64,000 nt of DNA from Massilia putida. Lineage in GTDB: Bacteria; Pseudomonadota; Gammaproteobacteria; Burkholderiales; Burkholderiaceae_D. A model generated the notes under the pieces. It was given only the letters and a program-made list of their open reading frames with translations, made no database searches and was not told the DNA's origin. Shown piece after piece: positions 1 through 9,082 of the stretch. Within the stretch, counting starts at the first letter, position 1. Every line of letters begins with the position of its first letter. Location of the stretch: the NCBI RefSeq assembly GCF_001941825.1, contig NZ_CP019038.1, positions 5,332,001 through 5,396,000 on the forward strand, given 5' to 3'. Made by a program: the position numbers and the translations under genes.

Positions 1-1
1 T

Positions 2-2299
2 GCCAAGGGCGAGTTCCGCATCAGCGGCCGCATCGAGGACGGCAAGCTCGAGTACGCACCGGGCCACAAGGCCGCCGACGGCAAGGCACCGCTGTGGCCG
101 CTGGCCGAGAACATCGACGGTTCCATCGTGTTCGACCGCGCGCGCATGGAAATCCACGGCGACACGGCGCGCACGCTGGGCATCGCGCTGTCGAACGTGC
201 ACGCCGTGATCCCCGAGCTCGGCGTGCACGAGATGGTGCTCGACATCGACGGCGCGGCCGCGGCGCCCTTGCCGGACTTCCTGCGCTACGTGGCGGCCAG
301 CCCCGTGCTCGAATGGATCGGCCATTTTACGGAAGATACCCGCGCGACCGGTCCCGCCAAGCTGGGCCTGAAGCTGCACCTGCCGCTCGCGAGCCTGCAC
401 GACGCGAAGGTCCAGGGCGCACTGCAGCTGCAGAACAACGACGTCGTGCTGTTCCCCGAGCTGCCCCCCATCGAGGCCGCGCTGGGCCGCATCGAATTTT
501 CCGAACACGGCGTGAACCTGAACGGCGTGGGGGCCAGCTTCCTGGGCGGGCCGCTGCAACTGTCGGGCGGCACCCAGCGCGACGGCAGCATCCAGATCCG
601 CATGGCCGGCAGCGCCACGGCCGAGGGCATGCGCCAGACGCGTTCCCTGCCGGCGCTGCAGCGCCTGGGCGCCAAGTTGTCCGGCGGGGCGCGCTTCGGC
701 GGCACCATCACGGTGAAGGACCGCCAGACCCAGATCGTCCTCGACTCCACCCTGGCCGGCCTCGGCGTCGAGTTGCCGGCACCGCTGAACAAGCCCGCCG
801 CCGACGCGCTGCCGCTGCATTTCGTCCTGTCCGGCCAGCCGACGGGGGCGGATGGCGTCGGCCGCGACGAGCTCCGCATCACCCTGGGCAATATCGCCGC
901 AGCGAAATACGTCCGCGAACGCCAGCCGCACGGCTCGTGGATCGTCAAGCGCGGCGGCATCGGCGTCAACGTGCCGGCGCCCGAGCCCGACAGCGGCATG
1001 ATGATCAACGTGAACATGAAGGCGCTGAACGTCGACCGCTGGCTCGCGGCGGCGGGTGAGATCGCCGGACCGGGCGAGACTGCGCCGACCGGCAACCCGG
1101 CCGTCGACAATGCCACCGGCGCGGGCATGGCCCAGTACGTCGTGCCGGACACGATCGCCGCGCGTGCCAGCGACCTGGTCATCGGCGAACGGGCGCTGCG
1201 CGACGTCGTCGTCGGCGCCACCCACCAGAACAATACGTGGCAGGCCAGCATCGATTCGCGCCAGGTGGTGGGCTACGTGACGTGGAACGAGTCGCCCACG
1301 GGCCAGGGACTGGGCAAGGTGACGGCCCGTCTCGCGTCGCTCGTGATCCCGGAATCGTCGGCGAACGAAGTCAAGGACCTGCTCGAATCGAACAAGGGCG
1401 CCAGCGCCAGCATCCCGGGCCTGGACATCGTCGCCGACCGCTTCGAGCTGTTCAACAAGCAGTTCGGCCGCCTGGAACTGGTGGCCAGCAATGCGCAGGC
1501 GCTGGCCGGGCGCGAGTGGCGCATCGAGAAACTGGCGCTGACGAATCCGGACGGCCAGCTGAAGGCGAACGGCCGCTGGCTCACGCGCGACGGCAAGAGC
1601 AACACGGCATTGAATTTCACGCTCGACATCAGCGACGCCGGCCGCCTGCTGGACCGCCTCGGCTTCCCGGAAACGCTGCGTCACGGCAAGGGTTCGCTGT
1701 CCGGCGACATCTCCTGGGCCGGGCTGCCGTACTCGCTCGACATCCCGAGCCTGTCGGGCCAGATCCAGATGAATGTCGAGGATGGGCAATTCCTCAAGCA
1801 GGATCCGGGCGCCGCGAAACTGCTGGGCGTGCTGAGCCTGCAGATGCTGCCGCGCATGCTGAAACTCGATTTCCACGACGTGTTCTCGGAAGGCCTCGCG
1901 TTCGACGGCATCACGGCCAACGCGATGATCACCCATGGCGTCGTGCACACCGATAACCTCAAGATGCATGGCGTCGCGGCGACGGTGCTGATGGACGGCA
2001 CGGCCGACATCGCGCACGAATCGACGAACCTGCACGTCGTCGTGATCCCCGAATTCAACCTCGGCACCAGCTCGCTCGTGTACGGCCTGGCCGTGAACCC
2101 CGTCATCGGCCTGGGCAGTTTCCTGGCCCAGCTGTTCCTGCGCGCGCCCGTGATGAAGGCGCTCACGTATCACATGCAGGTGACGGGGCCGTGGAAGTCG
2201 CCGCACATCGTAAAGCTGGACAATTCGCCCGCCGTTGCGGCCGCTGCCGAGGCGGCGGCCCAGCAGGATCGCAGCAAGCAGAAGAAGGGAAACCAATGA
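2..2299 (+). CDS. yhdP: YhdP family protein, C-terminal part (5' truncated by window)
   Basis: The reading frame is open from base 2, so the gene begins outside the window; about 765 C-terminal residues are present. The sequence shows long alternating hydrophobic/polar beta-rich stretches and an AsmA-like C-terminal region (around 'GKGSLSGDISWAG' and 'LNLHVVVIPEFNLG'-type text), as in the large envelope proteins of the YhdP/AsmA family. Members of this family span the periplasm and are implicated in phospholipid transport between inner and outer membrane. The tail after about residue 740 is Ala/Gln/Lys rich and probably disordered. The stop overlaps the start of the next gene (ATGA), so the two are translationally coupled. 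The family call rests on recognised sequence character and gene order, not on a search. Confidence 0.8.
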   Translation, partial: AKGEFRISGRIEDGKLEYAPGHKAADGKAPLWPLAENIDGSIVFDRARMEIHGDTARTLGIALSNVHAVIPELGVHEMVLDIDGAAAAPLPDFLRYVAASPVLEWIGHFTEDTRATGPAKLGLKLHLPLASLHDAKVQGALQLQNNDVVLFPELPPIEAALGRIEFSEHGVNLNGVGASFLGGPLQLSGGTQRDGSIQIRMAGSATAEGMRQTRSLPALQRLGAKLSGGARFGGTITVKDRQTQIVLDSTLAGLGVELPAPLNKPAADALPLHFVLSGQPTGADGVGRDELRITLGNIAAAKYVRERQPHGSWIVKRGGIGVNVPAPEPDSGMMINVNMKALNVDRWLAAAGEIAGPGETAPTGNPAVDNATGAGMAQYVVPDTIAARASDLVIGERALRDVVVGATHQNNTWQASIDSRQVVGYVTWNESPTGQGLGKVTARLASLVIPESSANEVKDLLESNKGASASIPGLDIVADRFELFNKQFGRLELVASNAQALAGREWRIEKLALTNPDGQLKANGRWLTRDGKSNTALNFTLDISDAGRLLDRLGFPETLRHGKGSLSGDISWAGLPYSLDIPSLSGQIQMNVEDGQFLKQDPGAAKLLGVLSLQMLPRMLKLDFHDVFSEGLAFDGITANAMITHGVVHTDNLKMHGVAATVLMDGTADIAHESTNLHVVVIPEFNLGTSSLVYGLAVNPVIGLGSFLAQLFLRAPVMKALTYHMQVTGPWKSPHIVKLDNSPAVAAAAEAAAQQDRSKQKKGNQ

Positions 2300-3096
2300 A
2301 GGCTACCGTCGCCGCCGTACAGATGGTGTCCACGCCCGTCGTGGACGAGAATATCGCCACCGCACGCCGCCTGATCGCGGATGCCGCGGCCCGTGGCGCG
2401 ACCCTGGTCACGCTGCCCGAATACTGGCCCATCATGGGCATGACGGACACGGACAAGGTCGCCCACGCGGAACAGCCGGGCCGCGGCCCCATCCAGGATT
2501 TCCTGGCCGGGCAGGCGCGCGAGCACGGCATCTGGCTGATCGGCGGCACCTTGCCCCTCGTGTCGGGCATTGCCGCCCGCGTGCTGAACACGACGCTCGT
2601 CTACGATCCGCAAGGGCGCCACGTCGGCCGCTACGACAAGATCCATTTATTCGGCTTCAACAAGGGCAGCGAATCGTACGACGAGGCGCGCACCATCGTG
2701 CCGGGCGAGACGGTCGGCAGCTTCGAGGCGCCGTTCGGCCGCGTCGGCCTGTCGATCTGTTACGACCTGCGTTTCCCGGAACTGTTCCGCGCGATGGGCG
2801 AGTGCGCGCTGATCGTCGTGCCGGCCGCGTTCACGCACACGACCGGCCTCGCGCACTGGGAAGTGCTGCTGCGCGCCCGCGCCATCGAGAACCAGTGCTA
2901 CGTGCTGGCATCGGCCCAGGGCGGCACGCACAAGAACGGCCGCCGCACGTTCGGCCACAGCATGCTCATCGATCCGTGGGGCGACGTGAAGGATGTGTTG
3001 CCGGAAGGCGAGGGCGTCGTCAGCGGCGAGATCGATCCCGACTACATCGCGAAGGTGCGCGAGAGTTTGCCGGCGCTGAAACACCGCAAACTCTGA
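2296..3096 (+). CDS. Carbon-nitrogen hydrolase (Nit/omega-amidase-like)
   Basis: 266-residue protein of the nitrilase superfamily, close in size to Nit1/Nit2-type enzymes. The Glu-Lys-Cys triad is visible: Glu in TLPEYWPI, Lys in GRYDKIHLF, Cys in [14 protein letters not shown]. Family members hydrolyse omega-amides such as deaminated glutathione or alpha-ketoglutaramate; Nit1-type repair of deaminated glutathione is the best guess because the protein is short and stand-alone. ATG at 2296 overlaps the yhdP stop, and tldD follows 43 bases later, so the three probably form one transcript. No signal peptide is visible; the enzyme should be cytoplasmic. Confidence 0.88.
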   Translation: MKATVAAVQMVSTPVVDENIATARRLIADAAARGATLVTLPEYWPIMGMTDTDKVAHAEQPGRGPIQDFLAGQAREHGIWLIGGTLPLVSGIAARVLNTTLVYDPQGRHVGRYDKIHLFGFNKGSESYDEARTIVPGETVGSFEAPFGRVGLSICYDLRFPELFRAMGECALIVVPAAFTHTTGLAHWEVLLRARAIENQCYVLASAQGGTHKNGRRTFGHSMLIDPWGDVKDVLPEGEGVVSGEIDPDYIAKVRESLPALKHRKL

Positions 3097-3139
3097 CGTA
3101 TGGCACAATGCCCTATCCTTATCTGAAAGACCCGACGCA

Positions 3140-4600
3140 ATGACTCCATTCGAACCGAATCTCTCCTCCCTCGCCGTCGCGCGCGACGTCCTGTTGACGC
3201 CATTCGGGCTCGACGAAGGCAAGCTGATCACGACGCTGGGGACCATGTTCACGCACAAGGTCGATTACGCTGACCTGTATTTTCAATTCACCAAGAGCGA
3301 AGGCTGGAGCCTGGAAGAGGGCATCGTCAAGAGCGGCAGTTTCTCGATCGACCAGGGCGTCGGCGTGCGCGCCGTGTCGGGCGACAAGACCGCCTTCGCT
3401 TATTCCGACGAGATCTCGCAGGCAGCCCTGCTGGACGCCGCCGCGGCCACGCGCACGATCGCGCGCGCGGGCACCGGGCGCGTGAAGGTCGCGTCCAGCA
3501 TCCAGCCGAGCGGCGGCCGCGCGCTGTACCTGCCGAACGATCCGCTGGCCTCGCTCGACGCCACCGCGAAAGTCGCCCTGCTGGAGCGCGTCGAAAAGAT
3601 CGCGCGCGCCAAGGACCCGCGCGTCGTGCAGGTGATGGCCGGCCTGGCGGGTGAGTACGACGTCGTGCTCGTCGTGCGCAGCGACGGTGTGCTGGCGGCC
3701 GACATCCGTCCGCTCGTGCGCGTGTCCGTCACCGTCATCGCCGAGCAGAACGGCCGGCGCGAGATGGGCTCGTCGGGCGGCGGCGGCCGCTACGACTATG
3801 GCTATTTCAGCGACGAGCTGCTGGAAAAATACGCGAGCGAAGCTGTGCAGGCCGCCCTCGTGAACCTGGAAGCGCGTCCGGCCCCGGCCGGTCCGATGAC
3901 CATCGTGCTCGGCCCGGGCTGGCCCGGCGTCCTACTGCACGAAGCGGTCGGCCACGGCCTCGAGGGCGACTTCAACCGCAAGGGCTCGTCCGCGTACGCC
4001 GGCATGATCGGCCAGCGCGTCGCGGCGAAGGGCGTGACCGTCGTCGACGACGGCACCCTGAAGGACCGCCGCGGTTCGCTGAACATGGACGACGAGGGCA
4101 ACCCGACCCAGTGCACGACCCTCATCGAGGACGGCATCCTGAAGGGCTATATCCAGGACACGATGAACGCGCGCCTGATGAAGATGCCGGTGACGGGCAA
4201 CGCCCGCCGCGAATCGTTCGCCCACCTGCCGATGCCGCGCATGACGAACACCTACATGCTGGCCGGGGACAAGGACCCGGCCGAGATCCTGGCTTCGGTC
4301 AAGAACGGCCTGTATGCGGTGAACTTCGGCGGCGGCCAGGTCGACATCACCAACGGCAAGTTCGTGTTCTCGGCCAGCGAGGCCTATATGATCGAAGACG
4401 GTAAAGTCACGTACCCGGTGAAGGGCGCCACGCTGATCGGCAACGGTCCGGACACGATGAACCGCATCTCGATGATCGGCAACGACATGCGCCTGGACTC
4501 GGGCGTGGGCGTGTGCGGCAAGGAAGGCCAGAGCGTGCCGGTGGGCGTCGGCCAGCCGACCCTGCGCATCGACGGCGTGACCGTCGGCGGCACGGCTTGA
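3140..4600 (+). CDS. tldD: Metalloprotease TldD
   Basis: 486-residue protein matching TldD of the TldD/PmbA (U62) family in length and sequence. The zinc-binding HExxxH motif is present as HEAVGH at about residues 267-272, followed by [16 protein letters not shown]. TldD pairs with PmbA (TldE) to form a heterodimeric cytoplasmic protease that degrades unfolded peptides and processes peptide antibiotics such as microcin B17 or CcdA. No pmbA lies in this window, as is usual because the partner is normally unlinked. It is the third gene of the yhdP-nit-tldD run. Confidence 0.95.
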   Translation: MTPFEPNLSSLAVARDVLLTPFGLDEGKLITTLGTMFTHKVDYADLYFQFTKSEGWSLEEGIVKSGSFSIDQGVGVRAVSGDKTAFAYSDEISQAALLDAAAATRTIARAGTGRVKVASSIQPSGGRALYLPNDPLASLDATAKVALLERVEKIARAKDPRVVQVMAGLAGEYDVVLVVRSDGVLAADIRPLVRVSVTVIAEQNGRREMGSSGGGGRYDYGYFSDELLEKYASEAVQAALVNLEARPAPAGPMTIVLGPGWPGVLLHEAVGHGLEGDFNRKGSSAYAGMIGQRVAAKGVTVVDDGTLKDRRGSLNMDDEGNPTQCTTLIEDGILKGYIQDTMNARLMKMPVTGNARRESFAHLPMPRMTNTYMLAGDKDPAEILASVKNGLYAVNFGGGQVDITNGKFVFSASEAYMIEDGKVTYPVKGATLIGNGPDTMNRISMIGNDMRLDSGVGVCGKEGQSVPVGVGQPTLRIDGVTVGGTA

Positions 4601-4617
4601 CGCCAGGCCGCACCGCG

Positions 4618-5403
4618 ATGGCATCCGCCTTCGCCGCCACGACGCCCGCCCCGCGCGGGCGTTTGTTCGTCAAGGCCACGGTCGCCGCGTTCGTCGTGTC
4701 GATGCTGCCATGGTGCGCCGCGGCCGACGAGCACACGAATGTCGCGACCCGCTTCGGCCCGGTCGACACGCAGGCGGTTCCCGGCACCGGCCGTTCCGAC
4801 ATCCGCTTGCGCGGCGCATCGCTCGGGCAGGTCGACGGTACCGCTGGCCTCGTCAAGCTGTCCGTGCAGGATGATGCCGACTACGTGCTCGTCGATGCCC
4901 GGTTGCCCGATCCGCAATGCCGGCATCGCTTCACCCTGCTGCAGGTCGGACCAGGTGACGAAGCGACGATGTCGCAACCGTTCGGCGATTGCCTGACGGG
5001 GTTCGGCGCGCGCCGCGCGGGCGACAAACTCGTCATCCAGCTGGCCCAGGAAGGCGCTGCGCAGGTGCACGAGTTCGTGTGGATGCAGGATCGCATGAAG
5101 GAACTCACCAACGTGCTCACCCGTTGCGAAGCGGCCCAGCTCACGGCGGCATCGCGGTGGATACCGGTCGAGTCCGCGCAAGCAGCACGCGTCGTCACCG
5201 GCACCGGCCGCGCCTGGTTCCACACGGCGCCGCTGGACGAGTGCAAGCTCCCGGCACTGTTCGTGATTCCGGGCGATGTGCTGACCGTCCTCCACACGTA
5301 CGGCGACTATGCGGACGTTACTTACCGCAATCCGCGCACGGGGCGCGAAGCCAGCGGCTGGCTCAAGCTCGACCGTCTCGCGGACGGTGCGCCCAAGCCT
5401 TGA
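4618..5403 (+). CDS. Exported protein of unknown function
   Basis: 261-residue product with an N-terminal hydrophobic segment (about residues 19-36, KATVAAFVVSMLPWCAAADE) resembling a Sec signal peptide cleaved after the Ala run. The mature protein has several cysteines (…DPQCRHRF…, …LTRCEAAQL…, …DECKLPALF…). Its C-terminal 40 residues (DVLTVLHTYGDYADVTYRNP…GWLKLDRL) resemble a bacterial SH3-like fold, which often binds peptidoglycan; this is inference. The ATG is 17 bases after the tldD stop, and the same transcript is likely. I do not recognise a named family. Confidence 0.75.
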   Translation: MASAFAATTPAPRGRLFVKATVAAFVVSMLPWCAAADEHTNVATRFGPVDTQAVPGTGRSDIRLRGASLGQVDGTAGLVKLSVQDDADYVLVDARLPDPQCRHRFTLLQVGPGDEATMSQPFGDCLTGFGARRAGDKLVIQLAQEGAAQVHEFVWMQDRMKELTNVLTRCEAAQLTAASRWIPVESAQAARVVTGTGRAWFHTAPLDECKLPALFVIPGDVLTVLHTYGDYADVTYRNPRTGREASGWLKLDRLADGAPKP

Positions 5404-5454
5404 ACCCTGTGCCACACTTGCCCTGACTGGATCCACCCATCGCAAGGAGCAGAC

Positions 5455-5658
5455 ATGGCGAACGATCAAACCCAACAGCCCGGCGGCCAGCCGGCCAATC
5501 CGGCCCCATCCCCGCCACCCGACAACGCGCAGGCGCAACAGGGCGCAAAGCCGCCAGACGATTTCGACGGGCTCGAAGGCAAGAAGCCCGACGAGCTGAC
5601 GCCGGAAGAGTTGCGCCTGATGGCCGACACGATGCCGGGTGAGGGGCCAGGCGACTGA
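5455..5658 (+). CDS. Small Pro/Gln/Asp-rich hypothetical protein
   Basis: 67 residues, preceded by a good ribosome-binding site (AAGGAG, ATG at 5455). The first half is Gln/Pro/Ala rich and looks disordered. The second half is acidic (DDFDGLEGKKPDELTPEELRLMAD) and could form a short amphipathic helix. There is no signal peptide. I do not recognise a family; the clear start signal and codon-like composition argue it is real. Confidence 0.6.
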   Translation: MANDQTQQPGGQPANPAPSPPPDNAQAQQGAKPPDDFDGLEGKKPDELTPEELRLMADTMPGEGPGD

Positions 5659-5720
5659 CTGGGAATTTATCACCGGCAGGGTGGGCTCCCTCCCTGAGCC
5701 CACCACACGTATGCGGTCCG

Positions 5721-5759
5721 CGAACGTACGGTGGGCACGGGGTGCCCACCGTACGTTCG
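5721..5759. repeat. Perfect 18-bp inverted repeat between convergent genes
   Basis: CGAACGTACGGTGGGCAC, loop GGG, then its exact reverse complement. There is no T-run on either side. It lies between the convergent small gene and the first TonB receptor. Such GTGGGCAC…GTGCCCAC palindromes look like REP-type dispersed elements and may also act as a bidirectional transcription end. Confidence 0.8.
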
Positions 5760-5780
5760 TTGATGCCTTGTCCGATCGAC

Positions 5781-8642
5781 TCAGAACGAATACCGCGCCC
5801 CCAGCGTGAAATAGCGTCCACGCGCGCCCTCGTAGTCGAGCGGGTTGTAGGACTGGGCACCATAGGTCAGCGGATCGAGCGGCGCGATCTTGTCGAACAG
5901 GTTCTGGATCGAGCCGAACACTTCCCAGCGCTGCTGCGGTTTCCAGCGCACCACCAGGTCGACCGTCGTGAACGACGCCAGTTCGCAACCGCTCGGGGCA
6001 TCGGCGCCGTTGGCGAACGTGACGGCGCAACCGCTCGGGTCGCCGCGGAAGAAGCGGTTTTCGAGCACGCCGCGGTAGTTGACGTTGGCCGACACGCGCA
6101 GGTTGTCGCGGTCCCAGCCGAACCGCATATTGATCCGGTCGGCAGGCGTGCCCGTGCAGTTGGTGACGTCGCAGTTGCCGTGCGTGCCGGCGAATTCGCG
6201 CGACGTGCCGTCCTGCTCCGTGCGCAGCCATTCGAAGATGTGCGTGTACTTGACGTCGAACGTGGCATTGCCCCAGGCGTCCGGCAGGCGGTGGTTGTAG
6301 CGGGCGTCGACGTCGAGCCCGCGTACCTTGCTCTGGGCGGAGTTGACGTAGCGCGTCAGCACGGCCGTGATCTGGCCCGGGTCGCCCGGAATGGCGCTCA
6401 CGCTGCCGGGATCGCGCGCCACGTGGCCGGCGGCGATCGCGGCGTCGACCTGTTCCTGGTTGATCTCGTCCATGCGCTTGATCTTCCAGTAGTCGACGGA
6501 GATACTCGTGCGCGGCAGCGGGTCCCAGATGACGCCCAGCGTATAGCTCTTCGAGTGCTCCGGCGACAGGTTCGGGTTGGGCGACGTGATCAGCGCCACC
6601 GATGCCGGGTTGCAGGCGCTCGCCACGCCCAGCGCGCAGCGTACCGGGTCGGCCGCGGTCGAGTAGGCGGCCAGGCCGCCGACGCCGTTCTCGGCCGGGC
6701 TCGGCGCACGGAAGCCGCGCGCGAACGTGCCGCGCAGCGCGAAGGCGCGCACCGGCGTCCACTTGAGTCCGAACTTCGGCGTGTACGCGCTGCCGACGTC
6801 GGTGAAGTGGTCGTAGCGCAGGGCGGCCGACGCTTCGACGTTGAACGGGAGCGGCGCCAGTCCCTCGCCGTACAGCGCGAACACGTTGCGGGCGCCGGAA
6901 TAGGCGGAATAGCCCAGGCCGATGATGTTGCCGCGCTCCGTGCCCGAGGTCGGCATCAGCTCCGTCATCTCGTGGCGGAACTCGGTGCCGACGGCCAGGC
7001 CCAGATTGCCGGCCAGGTAGGGAATCCCGCTGAACTCGCGCGTGGCCTTGAAGTCGACCTGGCCGACCTTGGTGTTGGCCGCGTTGCCGATGGTCGGCGA
7101 CAGCGCGGCGTACAGCGCCGGCGAATTCAGGCCCGCGTTCTCGGCGATGCGCCAGACGGTGCCCGGTGGCAGCGCCGCATAGGCCGGGCTGCGCAGCGCC
7201 GCCGCCACGTTGGCCGGGGTCGGGTTCAGCAGGGCGAACGCGACGTCGCGCTGCAGATAGCCGTTCTGCGTGTTGTTGACGTGGTTGTGCGAGAACAGCA
7301 GCGCCGAGTCCCAGTCCCAGCCGAAATGCGAGCCCTTGGCGCCGCCGACCCAGCGGAGGAAGTTGGAACCGATGTCCGACCTGCGCGGGCCGACGTCGGC
7401 CGCCAGGTAGCGCACGCGCGCGGCGGTGCCGAAGTACGGGTTGTCGGGATGGGTCGCGCCCAGCTGGACCACCGCATTGTTGACGGGCCCGCCCGGGAAG
7501 CCGACCGAGGCGCTGACCGAGGACGGCGTCGTGGACGTACTCGTATCGCTCGTGTACCAGTTGAACTCGCTGTACAACTGGACGGCCGGGTCCAGTTGAT
7601 ACGTGCCGCGCAGGAAGAAGCTGAGGTTTTCCTGCTTGGGCTCGATCTGGTTGTAGAGCTGCGACGCGTCGATCAGGCAACCGCCGCCGGGGTCGCCCTG
7701 CGGGTGATTGGTGAAGTTGGAGCAGGCGGCGCCGGGGAAGGTGCGCGTGAAGCCGGGGCCGGCCAGATTGCCCCGGTTGTAGTAATTGGTCGGATCGGCC
7801 GGGTTGCGCACGTTGCCGTTGATGGCGTTGCCCGCGGTGCCGGTGCCGGGCAGGATGGCACCGGTACCGCCGAGCGTCTGTTCGGCCGAATAGCCCCACG
7901 GCCGCAGGTCGTTGCGGCCGATCCATTCGCGGTCGGAGCGGTCGCGGTACCAGATCTCGTCGAACTTCTTGTACTCGATGCTGAACAGGACGTTGTAGCG
8001 GTCGGTATCGAGGTTGCCGATGCCCTTGGTGAAAGCGACGTTGGTGCGCTTGCCGTCCCAATCGCCGCTGAAGCCGCGCGAGAACCGCACCGTGTTGCCC
8101 TGGAAGTCGCGGCGCAGGATGATGTTGACGACGCCGGCGATGGCGTCCGAACCGTAGATGGCCGAGGCGCCGTCCTTCAGCACCTCGATGCGCTCGACGG
8201 CGTCGGTCGGGATCACGTTCAAGTCCGAGAACTGCTTCTGGCCGTCGTCGGCCAGGCCGTACGGGGCCATGCGGCGCCCGTTCAGCAGCACCAGCGTGGA
8301 CGCCGCGCCCAGGCCGCGCAGCGAGACGCCGGACGCGCCGGCGGCGAAGCCGTTGCCGAAGGTGGTCGGCACGGAGCCCTGGTTGTCGACGGCCAGGGTC
8401 TGCAGCAGCTCGGCCACGGTGGCCTTGCCGGAACGCTCGATGTCGGCGCGGTTGACGGTGATGACGGAGGACGCCGTTTCGGCCTCGGAGCGGCGGATGT
8501 TCGAGCCGGTGATCTCGACGCGCGGGACGGGTTTGGGCGCGGCTTCCTGGGCCGGCGCCGGCAGAGCCAGGATGGCCAGGCCGATGGCGCCCCCGCGCGC
8601 GAACAGGCGTCGGATCGTTCGGGATATCGTTGTTTCAGTCAT
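5781..8642 (-). CDS. TonB-dependent outer-membrane receptor (1)
   Basis: 953-residue protein with an N-terminal signal peptide (RRLFARGGAIGLAILALPAPAQ), a plug domain (VEITGSNIRR…, LNGRRMAPYG, ILKDGASAIYGSDAIAGVVNIILRRDF) and a C-terminal beta-barrel ending in Phe (GARYSF), as outer-membrane proteins do. ATG at 8642 was chosen over the upstream in-frame ATG because GGAG lies just before it and the signal peptide starts there. The substrate cannot be told from sequence. It is closely similar to the receptor at 14993-17764: both carry 'AGTHGNCD', 'FDKIAPLDPLTYG' and the same Cys pattern near the C-terminus, so they are paralogues. No TonB or ExbBD gene is nearby. Confidence 0.93.
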   Translation of the reverse strand: MTETTISRTIRRLFARGGAIGLAILALPAPAQEAAPKPVPRVEITGSNIRRSEAETASSVITVNRADIERSGKATVAELLQTLAVDNQGSVPTTFGNGFAAGASGVSLRGLGAASTLVLLNGRRMAPYGLADDGQKQFSDLNVIPTDAVERIEVLKDGASAIYGSDAIAGVVNIILRRDFQGNTVRFSRGFSGDWDGKRTNVAFTKGIGNLDTDRYNVLFSIEYKKFDEIWYRDRSDREWIGRNDLRPWGYSAEQTLGGTGAILPGTGTAGNAINGNVRNPADPTNYYNRGNLAGPGFTRTFPGAACSNFTNHPQGDPGGGCLIDASQLYNQIEPKQENLSFFLRGTYQLDPAVQLYSEFNWYTSDTSTSTTPSSVSASVGFPGGPVNNAVVQLGATHPDNPYFGTAARVRYLAADVGPRRSDIGSNFLRWVGGAKGSHFGWDWDSALLFSHNHVNNTQNGYLQRDVAFALLNPTPANVAAALRSPAYAALPPGTVWRIAENAGLNSPALYAALSPTIGNAANTKVGQVDFKATREFSGIPYLAGNLGLAVGTEFRHEMTELMPTSGTERGNIIGLGYSAYSGARNVFALYGEGLAPLPFNVEASAALRYDHFTDVGSAYTPKFGLKWTPVRAFALRGTFARGFRAPSPAENGVGGLAAYSTAADPVRCALGVASACNPASVALITSPNPNLSPEHSKSYTLGVIWDPLPRTSISVDYWKIKRMDEINQEQVDAAIAAGHVARDPGSVSAIPGDPGQITAVLTRYVNSAQSKVRGLDVDARYNHRLPDAWGNATFDVKYTHIFEWLRTEQDGTSREFAGTHGNCDVTNCTGTPADRINMRFGWDRDNLRVSANVNYRGVLENRFFRGDPSGCAVTFANGADAPSGCELASFTTVDLVVRWKPQQRWEVFGSIQNLFDKIAPLDPLTYGAQSYNPLDYEGARGRYFTLGARYSF

Positions 8643-8841
8643 GTCCAGACTCCATGTACGATGAGGGATGGTCGACCCGGTGTGCATGCGGCCGGGACTC
8701 CGTTGCGACTTTTGCATCTCGCGCAAAGAGGCAACTGACATCTCTCAAGCGTGTTCCGCACAGCGGAAAAGGGTGTCTGGTTGACGCAACCGATCGCCTG
8801 TATAGGCAACCGTAGCCGACAGATCACAGATCAATAAAGTC

Positions 8842-8871
8842 TTGCCAACGTCGATGCAATGTTGTTATAGT
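8842..8871 (+). promoter_or_regulatory. Sigma70-type promoter of the aroG leader
   Basis: TTGCCA at 8842-8847 and TATAGT at 8866-8871 with an 18-base spacer. Transcription would start about 8878, just before the leader-peptide ribosome-binding site. This is a pattern match only. Confidence 0.55.
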
Positions 8872-8894
8872 CAATCGACCATTCAGGAACCCAC

Positions 8895-8936
8895 ATGCGC
8901 CACGCCGTTTTCTTTACCTTTTATTTTTGGTTTAGC
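8895..8936 (+). CDS. Leader peptide of aroG attenuator (MRHAVFFTFYFWF)
   Basis: Thirteen codons with AGGA at 8885-8888, six bases before the ATG. Five Phe, one Tyr and one Trp lie in the last nine positions, before TAG. The composition parallels the E. coli PheL leader ([15 protein letters not shown]). Ribosome stalling on these codons when charged tRNA-Phe (or Tyr/Trp) is scarce would control the downstream DAHP synthase gene. It is too short for routine gene calling and probably not annotated. Segment 1 of the attenuator (8900-8907) lies inside the first codons. Confidence 0.85.
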
Positions 8937-9041
8937 CATTCCAGCCCAACGGCGGTGGAGTAGCGGCAGGTTCGCGCAGTAACAGAACAGAGTCCGACAC
9001 AAAAATTCCAAAAGACCGCCACCGAGGCGGTCTTTTTTTTT
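8900..9041 (+). terminator. Transcription attenuator upstream of aroG
   Basis: Three alternative pairings are visible. Segment 1, CCACGCCG at 8900-8907, pairs with segment 2 at 8950-8958 (one bulged G). Segment 2 (GGCGGT, 8951-8956) can instead pair with segment 3 (ACCGCC, 9015-9020). Segments 3 and 4 form the terminator: AAAGACCGCC (9011-9020), loop ACCGA, GGCGGTCTTT (9026-9035), followed by a T-run to 9041. A ribosome paused on the Phe codons at 8910 onwards would cover segment 1, freeing segment 2 to block the terminator. The 2:3 stem is short (6 bp), which is the weakest point. Confidence 0.8.
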
Positions 9042-9082
9042 CAGCCAAGAATTTATTCATCAGATCAGAACGGAGAACAGCA

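Noticed and set aside
4384..8061. Very long minus-strand open frame (over 1,200 codons) across tldD and the first receptor
   Set aside because: It is Arg/Gly/Pro/Ala-rich antisense text of GC-rich genes, overlaps well-supported proteins, and lacks any recognisable domain or start.
5742..8738. Long plus-strand open frame opposite receptor 1
   Set aside because: Val/Arg/Ala-rich text typical of the antisense strand of a GC-rich gene; the minus-strand receptor has signal peptide, plug and barrel.
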